From DATFKA01 sp042095835 (GTDB lineage Bacteria; Bacteroidota; Bacteroidia; Chitinophagales; Saprospiraceae), in the NCBI GenBank assembly GCA_042095835.1, contig JBELML010000035.1:1-45646 (forward strand): a stretch of 45,646 bases of DNA, given 5' to 3'. The position numbers were made by a program, and so were the translations under genes. The notes under the pieces are model-generated. The model saw only the letters and a list, made by a program, of their open reading frames with translations, was not told the origin of the DNA and did no database searches. Below are positions 17,069 through 25,601 of this stretch, piece by piece (positions within the stretch are counted from its first letter, which is position 1; each line of letters opens with the position of its first letter).

Positions 17069-17423
17069 CCTATATCTTGGATTCAAAATGACTTTGTCGC
17101 TTGATTTAAAATCAAAATAAAATGTTCGTAAATTTGAAGGTCGCCAATTCTGTGGTACTTAAAAAGAAAAGTACTTTAAGTAATAGTTAAGAAAGTATTG
17201 TAAATAGTGGTTTTAAACAGATGAAATGCCCATGAGCTATTGCACATCAGAACGGGGATGAATATATGAAATCTGCTTGATGCCGGGAGTTTTACACATA
17301 AGATTTTTTCTTTTTGGCCGCAAAAAGAAAAGGGAATCTTTCAGGAAAAAAATAGCACAAGCAATTGATATTGAGTTCTTTACTAAAATTATATACACAT
17401 GAACGTTTATCTTCTATCATCCT
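17069..17423. other. Intergenic region with perfect hairpin
   Basis: This gap separates the TPR-LuxR regulator from the phosphatase upstream on the same strand. It contains an 11-bp perfect stem, TTTTCTTTTTG / CAAAAAGAAAA, with loop GCCG at 17306-17331. Its T-rich and A-rich arms allow intrinsic termination in either direction, most usefully after the phosphatase gene on the minus strand. The remainder is AT-rich and presumably contains the regulator's promoter. I see no gene. Confidence 0.5.
17306..17331 (-). terminator. Intrinsic terminator-like hairpin after phosphatase gene
   Basis: An 11-bp stem with loop GCCG and a T-rich 3' arm, ~95 bp downstream of the phosphatase stop on the minus strand. 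The stem is almost all A-T, so its strength is uncertain. Confidence 0.5.
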
Positions 17424-19319
17424 CTAGTGACTTAAATTAAAGGCTGCAAACGGCCTTCTACCCAGCATCGGATCATAAAATCCTACACTAAAGGCTTTCC
17501 GCCAATTCCATTGATAACTTTTAATGGTAATCTTGTGTTTGCCTTTTTCCAGCACCACACTCTGCAAACTCAGATCTTCACGGTGGGTTTTAATGCGCAG
17601 CTGATCGTCGATTACAAGTTCCAACCCACGAGAAGCAAGGGCATAAAGATCGTAAGTTTTAGTCTCTGGAACTTCTAAGTAGCCTTCGATTTGAATCCCC
17701 CAATAGGCGCTACTAGGCTGAATGTCCTCTAGATTGAGCATCAACAAAGTTCCTTCCTGAACAGGCTCCTGTGCCGAAAAATAGCTCGCTTCCTGCCCAC
17801 GCCAGTCACCAGTAAATAATTGATAAGCTAAGCCTCGTTCCGTGTCCCCAGCTTGTTGGGCCGGCAGGGGCGCCATTTGCCGGAAGTCCTTACGTACCAC
17901 GCGGCTGGCATGCCCATCTTTCGTATAGGCACGGGCACGCAGTTCTACTGAAGCATCAATACTAATCGGACCAGTATATTTTTTGGATTTGCGGGAAGGT
18001 TCGCTACCATCTAGCGTATAGTGGACTTCCAGGTCGTTGAGTCCAGGCTGGATGATCGTCTGGGTACTTTCGTAAAAAACGAAAGCATCACTTTCGATGA
18101 TTGGAGCTGGTGGCTCGATCACGCTTAGATCATTACGGGTGGGATCTTTCTCCATCTGAAAAGAATCAAAAACCCGCCCCTTGTCGTCGATGGCCTTAAA
18201 GAAAAGCGTACGACCATAAATACCAAAGGTACAAAAATGATGAGCCTCCTTAAGCTCTGCAGTAAACCAGCTACGCGTGGGCGCGAAAGTCTCCAGAAAG
18301 CCCCCAGCACCACCAGAGTTAATATAAATCGTCCCTTCTTTTTGATTGATCCGATTACCTTTTAGCGGCCAACTGCGCTCATAAACGTGCGTATGGCCAA
18401 ACAGGCAAAAATCTACCCCATACTTATCGTAGAGTGGCGTTAGGTCTCGTGCATGGGTACCCAGACGTGAAGCTTCTTTATAGGTGTCGCCGTGATCGTC
18501 TTTCTCCGAGGAATAAGGTGGATGATGGTGAATCACTATTTTCCAAGTAGCATCAGATTTTGCCAGTGCTTGCTCCAGCCAGTTGTATTGATCCGAACCT
18601 TCAGAGACGTCCTTGTTGGTATCAATCATGAAAAACGCTGCATTGCCATAGCGAAAAGTGTAGCGCCATTCTGGTTTGGGATTGGCCATGTATTGATAAT
18701 AGAGGTCGGCATCGCCCTCGTGATTACCCAGTACCGTGTACATCGGGATACGTGCCATTAGTGGCTGTCCACCGGGAAAGAAATGCTCCGTCCAGTCCGT
18801 TTTCGTGGGTCCCCAGTCTACTAGATCACCAGCGTGGACAATAAAATTGGGGCGCTCCTGCCAGACGCGCTCGGCAATCTTTTCCCATGCCCAGGGCGTA
18901 CCATCATTTTTCTGCGAATCACCGACCAGGGCAAATAGGTAAGCATCTTCATCCTTGATGACTGTCCGAAAACTGTACACTTCACTGAGGACTTCTTCCC
19001 CCTTTTCCGTGTAGGAGCGTACTCGCCAAAAATAATTAGTAGCCGGCTTCAGTCCTTCCAGGCGCACTTCATGCATGGTCCGAGTACCTTCTAGACTCGT
19101 CTCTTCTGGCAAGGGTGTTTCATTAATCTCCAGCATTGCTTCTCCAAACAGCACAGTAGAGCTGGCGGGCACCTTGGTCTCCCACATGATAATCATACTA
19201 TTTTTGGTGGAATATTGCAGGTAGGGTTTTACCAGAAATGCATCCTGATTTTTCGCAGCAGGCTGCGCTAATAATGTGGAAATGCTGAGCGTAAAAAAGA
19301 AAAGTAGAGTGGTTCTCAT
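17424..19319 (-). CDS. Purple acid phosphatase-like metallophosphoesterase, multidomain
   Basis: A 631-residue secreted phosphatase. The signal peptide is followed by a fibronectin-III-like purple-acid-phosphatase N-domain (~27-120) and a calcineurin-like metallophosphoesterase domain with GDS at 133-135, GDLVDW from 164, GNHE at 198-201, HHHPPYSS near 263 and GHTHVYERSW near 310, the ligands of a dinuclear metal centre. C-terminal are a chitobiase-C-type module (VHYTLDGSEPSRKSKKYTG) and a PA14-like module (GYLEVPETKTYDLYALASRG). Those two modules suggest binding to glycans or surfaces. The enzyme should release Pi from extracellular phosphomonoesters. There is no T9SS domain. It belongs with the phytase operon and the second metallophosphoesterase at 20197. 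Confidence 0.92.
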   Translation of the reverse strand: MRTTLLFFFTLSISTLLAQPAAKNQDAFLVKPYLQYSTKNSMIIMWETKVPASSTVLFGEAMLEINETPLPEETSLEGTRTMHEVRLEGLKPATNYFWRVRSYTEKGEEVLSEVYSFRTVIKDEDAYLFALVGDSQKNDGTPWAWEKIAERVWQERPNFIVHAGDLVDWGPTKTDWTEHFFPGGQPLMARIPMYTVLGNHEGDADLYYQYMANPKPEWRYTFRYGNAAFFMIDTNKDVSEGSDQYNWLEQALAKSDATWKIVIHHHPPYSSEKDDHGDTYKEASRLGTHARDLTPLYDKYGVDFCLFGHTHVYERSWPLKGNRINQKEGTIYINSGGAGGFLETFAPTRSWFTAELKEAHHFCTFGIYGRTLFFKAIDDKGRVFDSFQMEKDPTRNDLSVIEPPAPIIESDAFVFYESTQTIIQPGLNDLEVHYTLDGSEPSRKSKKYTGPISIDASVELRARAYTKDGHASRVVRKDFRQMAPLPAQQAGDTERGLAYQLFTGDWRGQEASYFSAQEPVQEGTLLMLNLEDIQPSSAYWGIQIEGYLEVPETKTYDLYALASRGLELVIDDQLRIKTHREDLSLQSVVLEKGKHKITIKSYQWNWRKAFSVGFYDPMLGRRPFAAFNLSH

Positions 19320-19511
19320 AATACTAGGTTAAGGTGTCGCTAAAATAAAAGGTATATCCAGTTCTTGAGGTAGCCAAAAAAGAATTAAACTAATCTTGAT
19401 GCTGGGTTTACATCTGTTGGCTTTTCTTAACGCAAGCTTCGCAATCTTTTAAAACCGGGTGGCAAGGAGTTCGTGGATTTTATTTTTATTTTAATAGCAT
19501 AAAACAACACT

Positions 19512-20084
19512 ATGAATATCTCCGCAAGTGAAATTATCGAATTGTTCAAAACCCACGGCGAAGTCGTCTACGGTGAAGTCATGAGCGTCAATTCCCATTC
19601 TATTCAGTCAGGTTGGCTCGCTAAAGAGAAGGGTTACAAGCGGGACATTCAACTGGCCGCTTTTCTGCACGATATAGGTCATATTATTCCCCTGCTAGCA
19701 GACGAAGTCACAGGAGAACGGATGGGAGAATTCGGCATGGAACAACACGATCAGATCGGAGCGGATTATCTGGAGCGTGTGGGCTTTCCGGCCGTGGTGG
19801 CCACTTGCGCAAAAAATCACGTCAATGCCAAGCGCTACCTGTGCTACCAGGAGCCCGGCTACTTCGAGCAGTTATCGCCCGCTAGCGTAGAGACCTTGCG
19901 CTATCAAGGCGGACCTATGGATGCAGATGAAGCTGCTGCATTTGAGCAGGCACCCTATTTTAAAGCTTCTATTACCGTACGTCGCCTGGATGAACTGGCC
20001 AAAGAGGAAGCCTATTCGGTTACAGAAGCCCACTGGCAATACTTCAAGAAACTAATGGAGGAAATGCTGGGGGCTAATCAATAA
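19512..20084 (+). CDS. PhnZ-like HD-domain protein of phosphonate catabolism
   Basis: A 190-residue HD-domain protein of the phosphonate-operon-associated type (TIGR03276-like). Residues matching the PhnZ di-iron site are present: H29, H53-D54 in FLHDIGH, H79 in EQHDQIG, H103 in KNHVNAKRY and D160 in VRRLDELAK. Y20 and E22 (VYGE) sit where PhnZ has its Tyr/Glu pair, though one residue closer together. PhnZ oxidatively cleaves 1-hydroxy-2-aminoethylphosphonate to glycine and Pi. No PhnY-type hydroxylase is seen in the window, so the substrate may differ. It is divergent from the acid phosphatase and heads a plus-strand series with a phosphoesterase and a FAD oxidase. Confidence 0.88.
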   Translation: MNISASEIIELFKTHGEVVYGEVMSVNSHSIQSGWLAKEKGYKRDIQLAAFLHDIGHIIPLLADEVTGERMGEFGMEQHDQIGADYLERVGFPAVVATCAKNHVNAKRYLCYQEPGYFEQLSPASVETLRYQGGPMDADEAAAFEQAPYFKASITVRRLDELAKEEAYSVTEAHWQYFKKLMEEMLGANQ

Positions 20085-20196
20085 GACAATCGGATCAACT
20101 ATACGATTCAATAGAATATTTCTGATTTCCCTTCGAGGCTACGGATTTTTGCATATGTAGGTATAAGAATAGATCTGATTTTTGAATCCTTGAATT

Positions 20197-21525
20197 ATGC
20201 GATACTTCATTCTTTTTTCTTTTAGCTTATTTCTGTTGGCGACCTGTCGGCAAAAGACAAGGCTTATGCCTAAACAGCTTGACTATTGGTACTTTGCAGT
20301 GGGGAAGCCAGCGAATGGTTTACGTGTCAGTAGCAATCAAATTCCGGTCACTGATAGCCTGGTACAGCTTCCTTTTCGCATCAACCTACCCAATACGCCA
20401 CTTTGGTTTATTACTAAAGTTCAATTCAAAAAAGATCAACTGCTATATGTCAATGCCGACGATGGCAGTCAGGTTTTTTATGCCCAAAAACAGGTTCGCC
20501 AGCTCTTACCCTACACTTACTCCTTACCCACCACTAAAGACTCTGTGACGCTAGCTATCCGTGTACTCAATAATGCCATGGCCGGTGGCTTGCGCAAGGC
20601 TGAACTCTATCCGCTACAGGCGGGCATCCTCCACTTTGAAGCGCAGGAGCGGGGCCGACAATTGGGCAAGCCTTTGTCTCATCAGCACTTATTGGATACG
20701 GCTTTCACCGAAAAAGCAATCAAAGAGCAACAAACTTTTCGTTTCACTGCCTGGGGTGATAGCCAGGGTGGCTGGAAGACCTTTCGACAACTAAGCGAAG
20801 ATATGGCCACTCAGCATCCAGTCTTCAGCATTGGGTTGGGCGATTTGGTCAGTGACGGCTCCAGTCCAGCACAGTGGCAGGGTTTCCTAGAAGCTCTGGC
20901 CCCTCTGAGTACAAGGACCAACATCTTCCCCGTGATCGGCAACCACGATTATGATGGCTACTACGATGAGCTTATTCCTGACTTGTATCTCCGACACATT
21001 GCCCCCAAATACTATTTTGCCTGGAGCTACCAAAAAGCTCGGTTTGTGGCATTAGACCCCAACGAGACCTTTCCAATCGGCATTAAAGGTGCGCAACGCA
21101 ATTGGTTTTTAGATGAGATCACAGGTGCCGAATGGGATGAAGCTCAGTGGCGCTTTATCCTTTTGCACCAGCCACCGTACTCGGCCGGCTGGCCTGGCTA
21201 CCACGGTGACGATTTCATCCGCGAACTGGTCAATGAATATGCAGAATCAGCCGGTATTGATTTTGTACTCTCTGGTCATAGCCACTGTTTCGAAAGACTA
21301 AGTAAGACTTATGGCAACCAGCAGACCCACTTTCTCATCTTTGGTGGTGCTGGTGGCGGGCGGGAACCTCTGGAGAATTCGACATATCCTCAAATGGATA
21401 CAATTATCAAAGCCCATCACTATGGTTTATTCGAACTGGAAGAAACACAAGTCCGATTACATGTCATTGGGTTAGAAAAAAAGGTACTGGATCAACATGT
21501 TTTCCAAAAGAGTACTTCACAATAG
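20197..21525 (+). CDS. Calcineurin-like metallophosphoesterase, lipoprotein
   Basis: A 442-residue metallophosphoesterase with a lipobox at LFLLATC (Cys17), so probably periplasmic or surface anchored. An N-terminal beta domain (~30-170) resembles the FnIII-like module of purple acid phosphatases. Catalytic motifs are GDSQGGW near 187, GLGDLVSDG near 223, GNHDYDG near 248, LLHQPPYS near 322 and SGHSHCFERL near 358. It likely dephosphorylates phosphomono- or diesters. It lies 112 bp after the PhnZ-like gene and 97 bp before the FAD oxidase, suggesting co-expression. Similarity to the minus-strand phosphatase at 17424 is limited to the catalytic domain and its N-terminal module. Confidence 0.9.
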   Translation: MRYFILFSFSLFLLATCRQKTRLMPKQLDYWYFAVGKPANGLRVSSNQIPVTDSLVQLPFRINLPNTPLWFITKVQFKKDQLLYVNADDGSQVFYAQKQVRQLLPYTYSLPTTKDSVTLAIRVLNNAMAGGLRKAELYPLQAGILHFEAQERGRQLGKPLSHQHLLDTAFTEKAIKEQQTFRFTAWGDSQGGWKTFRQLSEDMATQHPVFSIGLGDLVSDGSSPAQWQGFLEALAPLSTRTNIFPVIGNHDYDGYYDELIPDLYLRHIAPKYYFAWSYQKARFVALDPNETFPIGIKGAQRNWFLDEITGAEWDEAQWRFILLHQPPYSAGWPGYHGDDFIRELVNEYAESAGIDFVLSGHSHCFERLSKTYGNQQTHFLIFGGAGGGREPLENSTYPQMDTIIKAHHYGLFELEETQVRLHVIGLEKKVLDQHVFQKSTSQ

Positions 21526-21622
21526 CTTTACAAAAAATAAAGGATATTTGGCAGTCTAAAAACCTATTCAGGCCGCTGTGGTGTGTTATTTTTAGACTTT
21601 GATCAGATGATAATACCAGACC

Positions 21623-22774
21623 ATGCAAAAAACGGACTTAATTATTATTGGCGGAGGCGTACTGGGTACATTCCATGCTTATCATGCGCTCCAAGGTGGC
21701 TTGACGGTACGATTGTTCGAAAAAAACCAGCGCCCACACGGAGCTACAGTGCGTAACTTTGGCCAAATCGTACCTTCCGGGATGGGCATCAAATGGCAAA
21801 ACTACGGCCGCCGAAGTCTAGAGATATATAAAGCACTAGACCAACAAATTGACCTCTACTTCCAGCATCAGGGTAGCACTTATATTGCCTCCAATGCCGA
21901 AGAATGGACGCTCCTACAAGAACTCCACGATATCAATCAGGCCAACGGCTACCTTTCTAAGCTAAGATCTAAAAAAAGATGTGAGCAACAATTGCCTAAC
22001 CTCAAGCAGGACTATTGCCAGGGAGCTCTCTTCTTCCCAGAAGAGATTTCTGCCGATCCCATGAAGATGATCCACCGGGTACTGGCTTATCTAGGAGAGC
22101 AACAGGGTCTACATTATCATCCTGCTACTCTCATCCAAAGCGCTGTACAGGCCAATGGAAGCTGTGAAGTGGAAGATCAATATGGCAAGCTGTATCAGGC
22201 TGAAAAGATCATAGTCTGTAATGGTTCAGAATTTCAATACCTCTTTCCGGCTATTTTTGCGGAAAGCGATCTGGAGATTAGCAAATTACAAATGCTGCAA
22301 ACGGTACCACAGCAGCAGGTCAAAATTCCCGGGAATATCCTGACTGGATTGAGTATCCGCCGCTATGAAAGCTTTCGAGACTGCCCTTCTTACGCCGCTA
22401 TAAAAAGTAAGGAGCCAGATGATTCCTTCTGGAAGCGATGGGGCGTACATATTCTGTTCAAGCAGGGGCAAGATGGCAGCGTGGTCATCGGTGATTCCCA
22501 CGAATACGCTGACGCTAATGCGGTTGATAAACTAGACTTCATGATCAAAGATGCCATCAATCAATATATCTTACAGGAAGCCCGCAAAATCTTCCATCTG
22601 GATGATTGGTCGATACAGCAATCTTGGTATGGTATTTACAGCCAATGCAAGACACAGGACGTTTTTCTGTACGATGTAGCTCCCCACCTCCATATCGTGA
22701 CCGGAATAGGCGGGAAGGGTATGACGGCTAGCCCTGGTTTTGCGGAAGCAAACTTAGCCCGCTTAATATCTTAA
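21623..22774 (+). CDS. FAD-dependent oxidoreductase, TIGR03364-type (phosphonate-associated)
   Basis: A 383-residue DAO-fold flavoprotein. The dinucleotide motif GGGVLG lies at 10-15, and ATVRNFGQIVPSG at 41-53 is the hallmark of the TIGR03364 group, which recurs beside phosphonate degradation genes. The C-terminal GIGGKGMTASPGFAEANLA binds FAD. Experimentally studied relatives oxidise N-alkylated 2-aminoethylphosphonates (the Pbf enzymes), which makes an aminophosphonate the likely substrate; the exact one is unknown. Its 3' end overlaps by 10 bp the stop of a decayed HAD hydrolase on the opposite strand. The length is normal for the family. Confidence 0.9.
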   Translation: MQKTDLIIIGGGVLGTFHAYHALQGGLTVRLFEKNQRPHGATVRNFGQIVPSGMGIKWQNYGRRSLEIYKALDQQIDLYFQHQGSTYIASNAEEWTLLQELHDINQANGYLSKLRSKKRCEQQLPNLKQDYCQGALFFPEEISADPMKMIHRVLAYLGEQQGLHYHPATLIQSAVQANGSCEVEDQYGKLYQAEKIIVCNGSEFQYLFPAIFAESDLEISKLQMLQTVPQQQVKIPGNILTGLSIRRYESFRDCPSYAAIKSKEPDDSFWKRWGVHILFKQGQDGSVVIGDSHEYADANAVDKLDFMIKDAINQYILQEARKIFHLDDWSIQQSWYGIYSQCKTQDVFLYDVAPHLHIVTGIGGKGMTASPGFAEANLARLIS

Positions 22775-23010
22775 AAGCGCTGGCAAGTCGGATAAAGTAT
22801 TAAGAACATGGCACGGTTGCACGCTGGCAATTTTTTCAGCAGTACTAATGCCCAGCAACAGACCACAATTAGCAGTGCGGCCCTCTTCGATATCAATCGC
22901 AGCATCTCCGGTTTTGGTGATTGCGGCTGAGTTGTCCATCTCTGAACACTACATTGCCAACAGAATCATATCGGGTCTAGAGCGAGTATTTGGCACCTGC
23001 CGTAGGTTTT
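22763..23010 (-). pseudogene. Remnant of PhnX-like (TIGR03351) HAD phosphonatase-like hydrolase
   Basis: Minus-strand translation gives QVPNTRSRPDMILLAM, an in-frame TAG at 22949-22951, then ITKTGDAAIDIEEGRTANCG, LLLGISTAEKI and a tail ending DLPALLRY with TAA at 22763. This is collinear with the C-terminal half of the intact hydrolase at 32660-33355 (RPFPDMILLAM ... IKIGDSGVDIEEG). The catalytic N-terminus (FDMAGTT) is missing. It lies directly after the TIGR03366-type dehydrogenase, the usual neighbour of PhnX-like genes, so this is the decayed original position. A 123-codon plus-strand frame over it is a shadow. Confidence 0.82.
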
Positions 23011-23079
23011 TAGACTACATTACCTTACCTCGACCGTTGTACCAATCTTTCCAAACACTACCCCCTGAATATCATATTC

Positions 23080-24162
23080 TTATTTTTGATTTGGATAAAT
23101 GCCTACACGGTAATATGCCTTCTGATCTGCTAAGCGTACAGCTTCATCCAGTTCTGCTAGAGGAAAACGGGGTCCCACTAGCTCCTGAAAGGGATATTTA
23201 TTCCTGCTGGCCGACATAAAACGAATAGCTACTGCCAAGTCCTGTGGGGCATAATTGTGTAGTCCCTTAATGGTGAGGAGATTCCGAACAATCAGCTCGG
23301 CATTAATAGCTAGGTCGCGCTGGGTATAAACCGCCCCAACCCAAATTGCTATACCGCCAATTTTTAGCCTTTGGATGCCTTGCTCCATAGCAGCAGGTTC
23401 GCCACTGGTTTCAATTAGGACATCAGCTTTGGGTACCTGGCCCATTTTTGCTGGGCTCCAAGCTTGATCGGCCCCAAAAAGCATGGATTGGTCTCGCCTT
23501 TCTTTCAACGGATCAATCACCCAAACGGTAGCAGCACCCGCCTCTTTAGCCATCGCAGCGGATGATAGCCCGAGCATACCCGCTCCACTCACCAATACGC
23601 ACTTGCCTTGCACTGAGCCAGCAAGGCGAAAGGCACCAGCAATGGTAGCGTGGGTGCAGTTTAGTGGAGCCGCTTCGGCATTCTTCAACTCAGCAGGCAG
23701 TTTAAACAAGCTGGTCCCACAACGCAGCAAGCAATGACTGGCAAAACCACCGCTCAAGCTACTGGAGGCATCCTTCGCTCGTACGTGCCCGTACTTGAAT
23801 AAGCCCGCCGACTTTTGTGGAATACCACGCTGCGCCATAGTATCAGTGGGGTTATGTGCATAGACCGTCCAGGTCAGGCGATCTCCCAATTCCAAAACCT
23901 GGCCGTAGTAATCTCGAATGAGACCATCTGGTAAAGCTTCCACTTCACCAATAATCTCGTGTCCTAGTACACTGGGTAAAGGTGCGGAACGTCGCCCCAG
24001 GCAAGTATGCAAATCACTGGTACAGATCGTGGTAAAAATATTCTTTACCAGTACTTCGCCTGCTTTGGGCGATGGTAGTGGATAGACCTGCGGTGTAAAG
24101 GCGGTCTTTGGTTCTTCGCAGTGCATGGCAATGGCACTAGTGGTTTGGCTCTTACTAGACAT
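23080..24162 (-). CDS. Medium-chain alcohol dehydrogenase, TIGR03366-type (phosphonate-associated)
   Basis: A 360-residue MDR dehydrogenase related to the phosphonate-catabolism-associated TIGR03366 family. Catalytic zinc ligands are visible: C47 in CTSDLHTC, and H68-E69 in VLGHEIIGEV. RGIPQKSAGLFKYGHV matches the family-specific RGLPQKC-type segment, and VSGAGMLGLSSAAMAKEAGA is the NAD(P)-binding motif. The four-Cys structural zinc lobe typical of this fold seems lost: where Cys would sit there are N, T, M and S (HNPTDTMAQRGIPQKS). The substrate is probably a phosphonate-pathway alcohol or aldehyde, by context. The downstream HAD partner is a pseudogene; the divergent gene at 24286 is a membrane transporter. 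Confidence 0.88.
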   Translation of the reverse strand: MSSKSQTTSAIAMHCEEPKTAFTPQVYPLPSPKAGEVLVKNIFTTICTSDLHTCLGRRSAPLPSVLGHEIIGEVEALPDGLIRDYYGQVLELGDRLTWTVYAHNPTDTMAQRGIPQKSAGLFKYGHVRAKDASSSLSGGFASHCLLRCGTSLFKLPAELKNAEAAPLNCTHATIAGAFRLAGSVQGKCVLVSGAGMLGLSSAAMAKEAGAATVWVIDPLKERRDQSMLFGADQAWSPAKMGQVPKADVLIETSGEPAAMEQGIQRLKIGGIAIWVGAVYTQRDLAINAELIVRNLLTIKGLHNYAPQDLAVAIRFMSASRNKYPFQELVGPRFPLAELDEAVRLADQKAYYRVGIYPNQK

Positions 24163-24285
24163 ATCACAAATGTACCGAATCCTCTGCTGAGCATAGGCAG
24201 CTGCCCTAAAACTTAATCTTGTCTTAATCTACAAAATCCCCTTACTCCATTTTTAGCCTCTACTTTTAAGGAGAAAAGTAAACTT

Positions 24286-25536
24286 ATGTATCGTCAACTA
24301 AAATCGCCTGCTGCTACAACTATCTGGCTGATGGTTGCTGCATTCCTCTGCTACACTGGCATGTACGCTGTGCGCAAATCTTTTTTGGCAGGGCAATATA
24401 TGGATAGCACCTTTCACGGTATTCACTTTAAAACCGTGCTGGTCATTAGCCAGGTGATCGGCTATATGCTCTCCAAATTTCTGGGCATCAAATACGTATC
24501 TGAGCTAAAAGAGGAGCAACGCAGCCGAATGCTGATCGGGCTAGTCAGCTTTGGGTTATTAATGCTACTTGCTTTTGCCTATTTACCAAATGATTTCAAA
24601 CCCATCGCTCTCTTCCTCAATGGCTTGCCCTTGGGTATGGTCTTCGGTGTGGTGCTTTCTTATTTAGAAGGTCGACGACAGACGGAGTTGTTGGTGGCGG
24701 CCCTTAGTACAACTTTTATCTTTTCGACCGGTTTTGTCAAGGCCACCGGCGTTTGGCTTTTGCAAAGCTTTCAGATTAACGAATATTTAATGCCTTTCCT
24801 GACGGGCTTGGCCTTTTTTCCCATCTTCTTGATTGCGGTCTGGATGCTGCAAGGTGCTCGGGTACGTGACCCTCAGGATATTGAGCAGCGCAGCGAGCGC
24901 AGCCCTATGCTGCGTGAGCAGCGCCGGGATTTTTTGCGTAAGCACGGCCTGCTATTCCTAAGCCTGGTATTGATTTATATCCTTCTAACTATGATCCGTG
25001 ATTTCCGAGATAATTTTATCATCGAATTTTGGGTGGAATTGGGCTATGCAGATCAGCCGGCCTTAATTGCCCTTACGGAAATACCAGTGGCCATTATAGT
25101 ACTGGTAGTCTCAGCCCTAGGCGTACTGATTTATAATAACCGTACTGCCTTCAAGGCCACCTTGTTTACCATTGGATGCTCTGCCGTGCTCATGTTTGGC
25201 ATTACGCTCCTGTTCTACCGCGGCCAAGTCTCACCCGTCAGCTGGATGATAGGTACGGGTACTGGCGTTTACTTACCCTACATCCTATTCCATTGTTTGG
25301 TTTTTGAGCGACTGATTGCGCTGTTGCGTTTCCAGGGGAACATTGGTTTTCTCTTTTACGTAGCTGATGCGCTGGGCTATGCTGGTAGCGTAGGGATTAT
25401 GCTGTTTAAAGAGTTCGGGCAGTTTCAACTAACCTGGGTAGATTTCTTTGTACAGCTTAACTTCTATGCAGCAGTACTTATCTTACTTTTGTCCCTCCTT
25501 ACTTGGATACAGCTTTATCGGAAGATCGGTAGATAA
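24286..25536 (+). CDS. DUF5690-type membrane transporter (MFS-like)
   Basis: A 416-residue polytopic membrane protein with about 11-12 hydrophobic segments, resembling the Bacteroidota DUF5690 family. The start, TTIWLMVAAFLCYTGMYAVR, and NGLPLGMVFGVVLSYLEGRR are typical, and the layout is reminiscent of the organophosphate:Pi antiporter branch of the major facilitator superfamily. A central basic loop (~200-225) separates two six-helix halves. It lies divergent from the dehydrogenase and within the phosphonate gene group, so uptake of a phosphonate or organophosphate across the inner membrane is a reasonable inference. No ABC-type PhnCDE transporter occurs here. Confidence 0.8.
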   Translation: MYRQLKSPAATTIWLMVAAFLCYTGMYAVRKSFLAGQYMDSTFHGIHFKTVLVISQVIGYMLSKFLGIKYVSELKEEQRSRMLIGLVSFGLLMLLAFAYLPNDFKPIALFLNGLPLGMVFGVVLSYLEGRRQTELLVAALSTTFIFSTGFVKATGVWLLQSFQINEYLMPFLTGLAFFPIFLIAVWMLQGARVRDPQDIEQRSERSPMLREQRRDFLRKHGLLFLSLVLIYILLTMIRDFRDNFIIEFWVELGYADQPALIALTEIPVAIIVLVVSALGVLIYNNRTAFKATLFTIGCSAVLMFGITLLFYRGQVSPVSWMIGTGTGVYLPYILFHCLVFERLIALLRFQGNIGFLFYVADALGYAGSVGIMLFKEFGQFQLTWVDFFVQLNFYAAVLILLLSLLTWIQLYRKIGR

Positions 25537-25601
25537 GCTATTAAAAAGCTATCTAAAACTGGCTTAGATTAGGGATATATACATTGCCTCATTTATATCT
25601 A

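Noticed and set aside
22848..23219. 123-codon plus-strand open frame
   Set aside because: It lies antisense to the PhnX-like remnant and the end of the dehydrogenase, and has no signal, domain or plausible start context.
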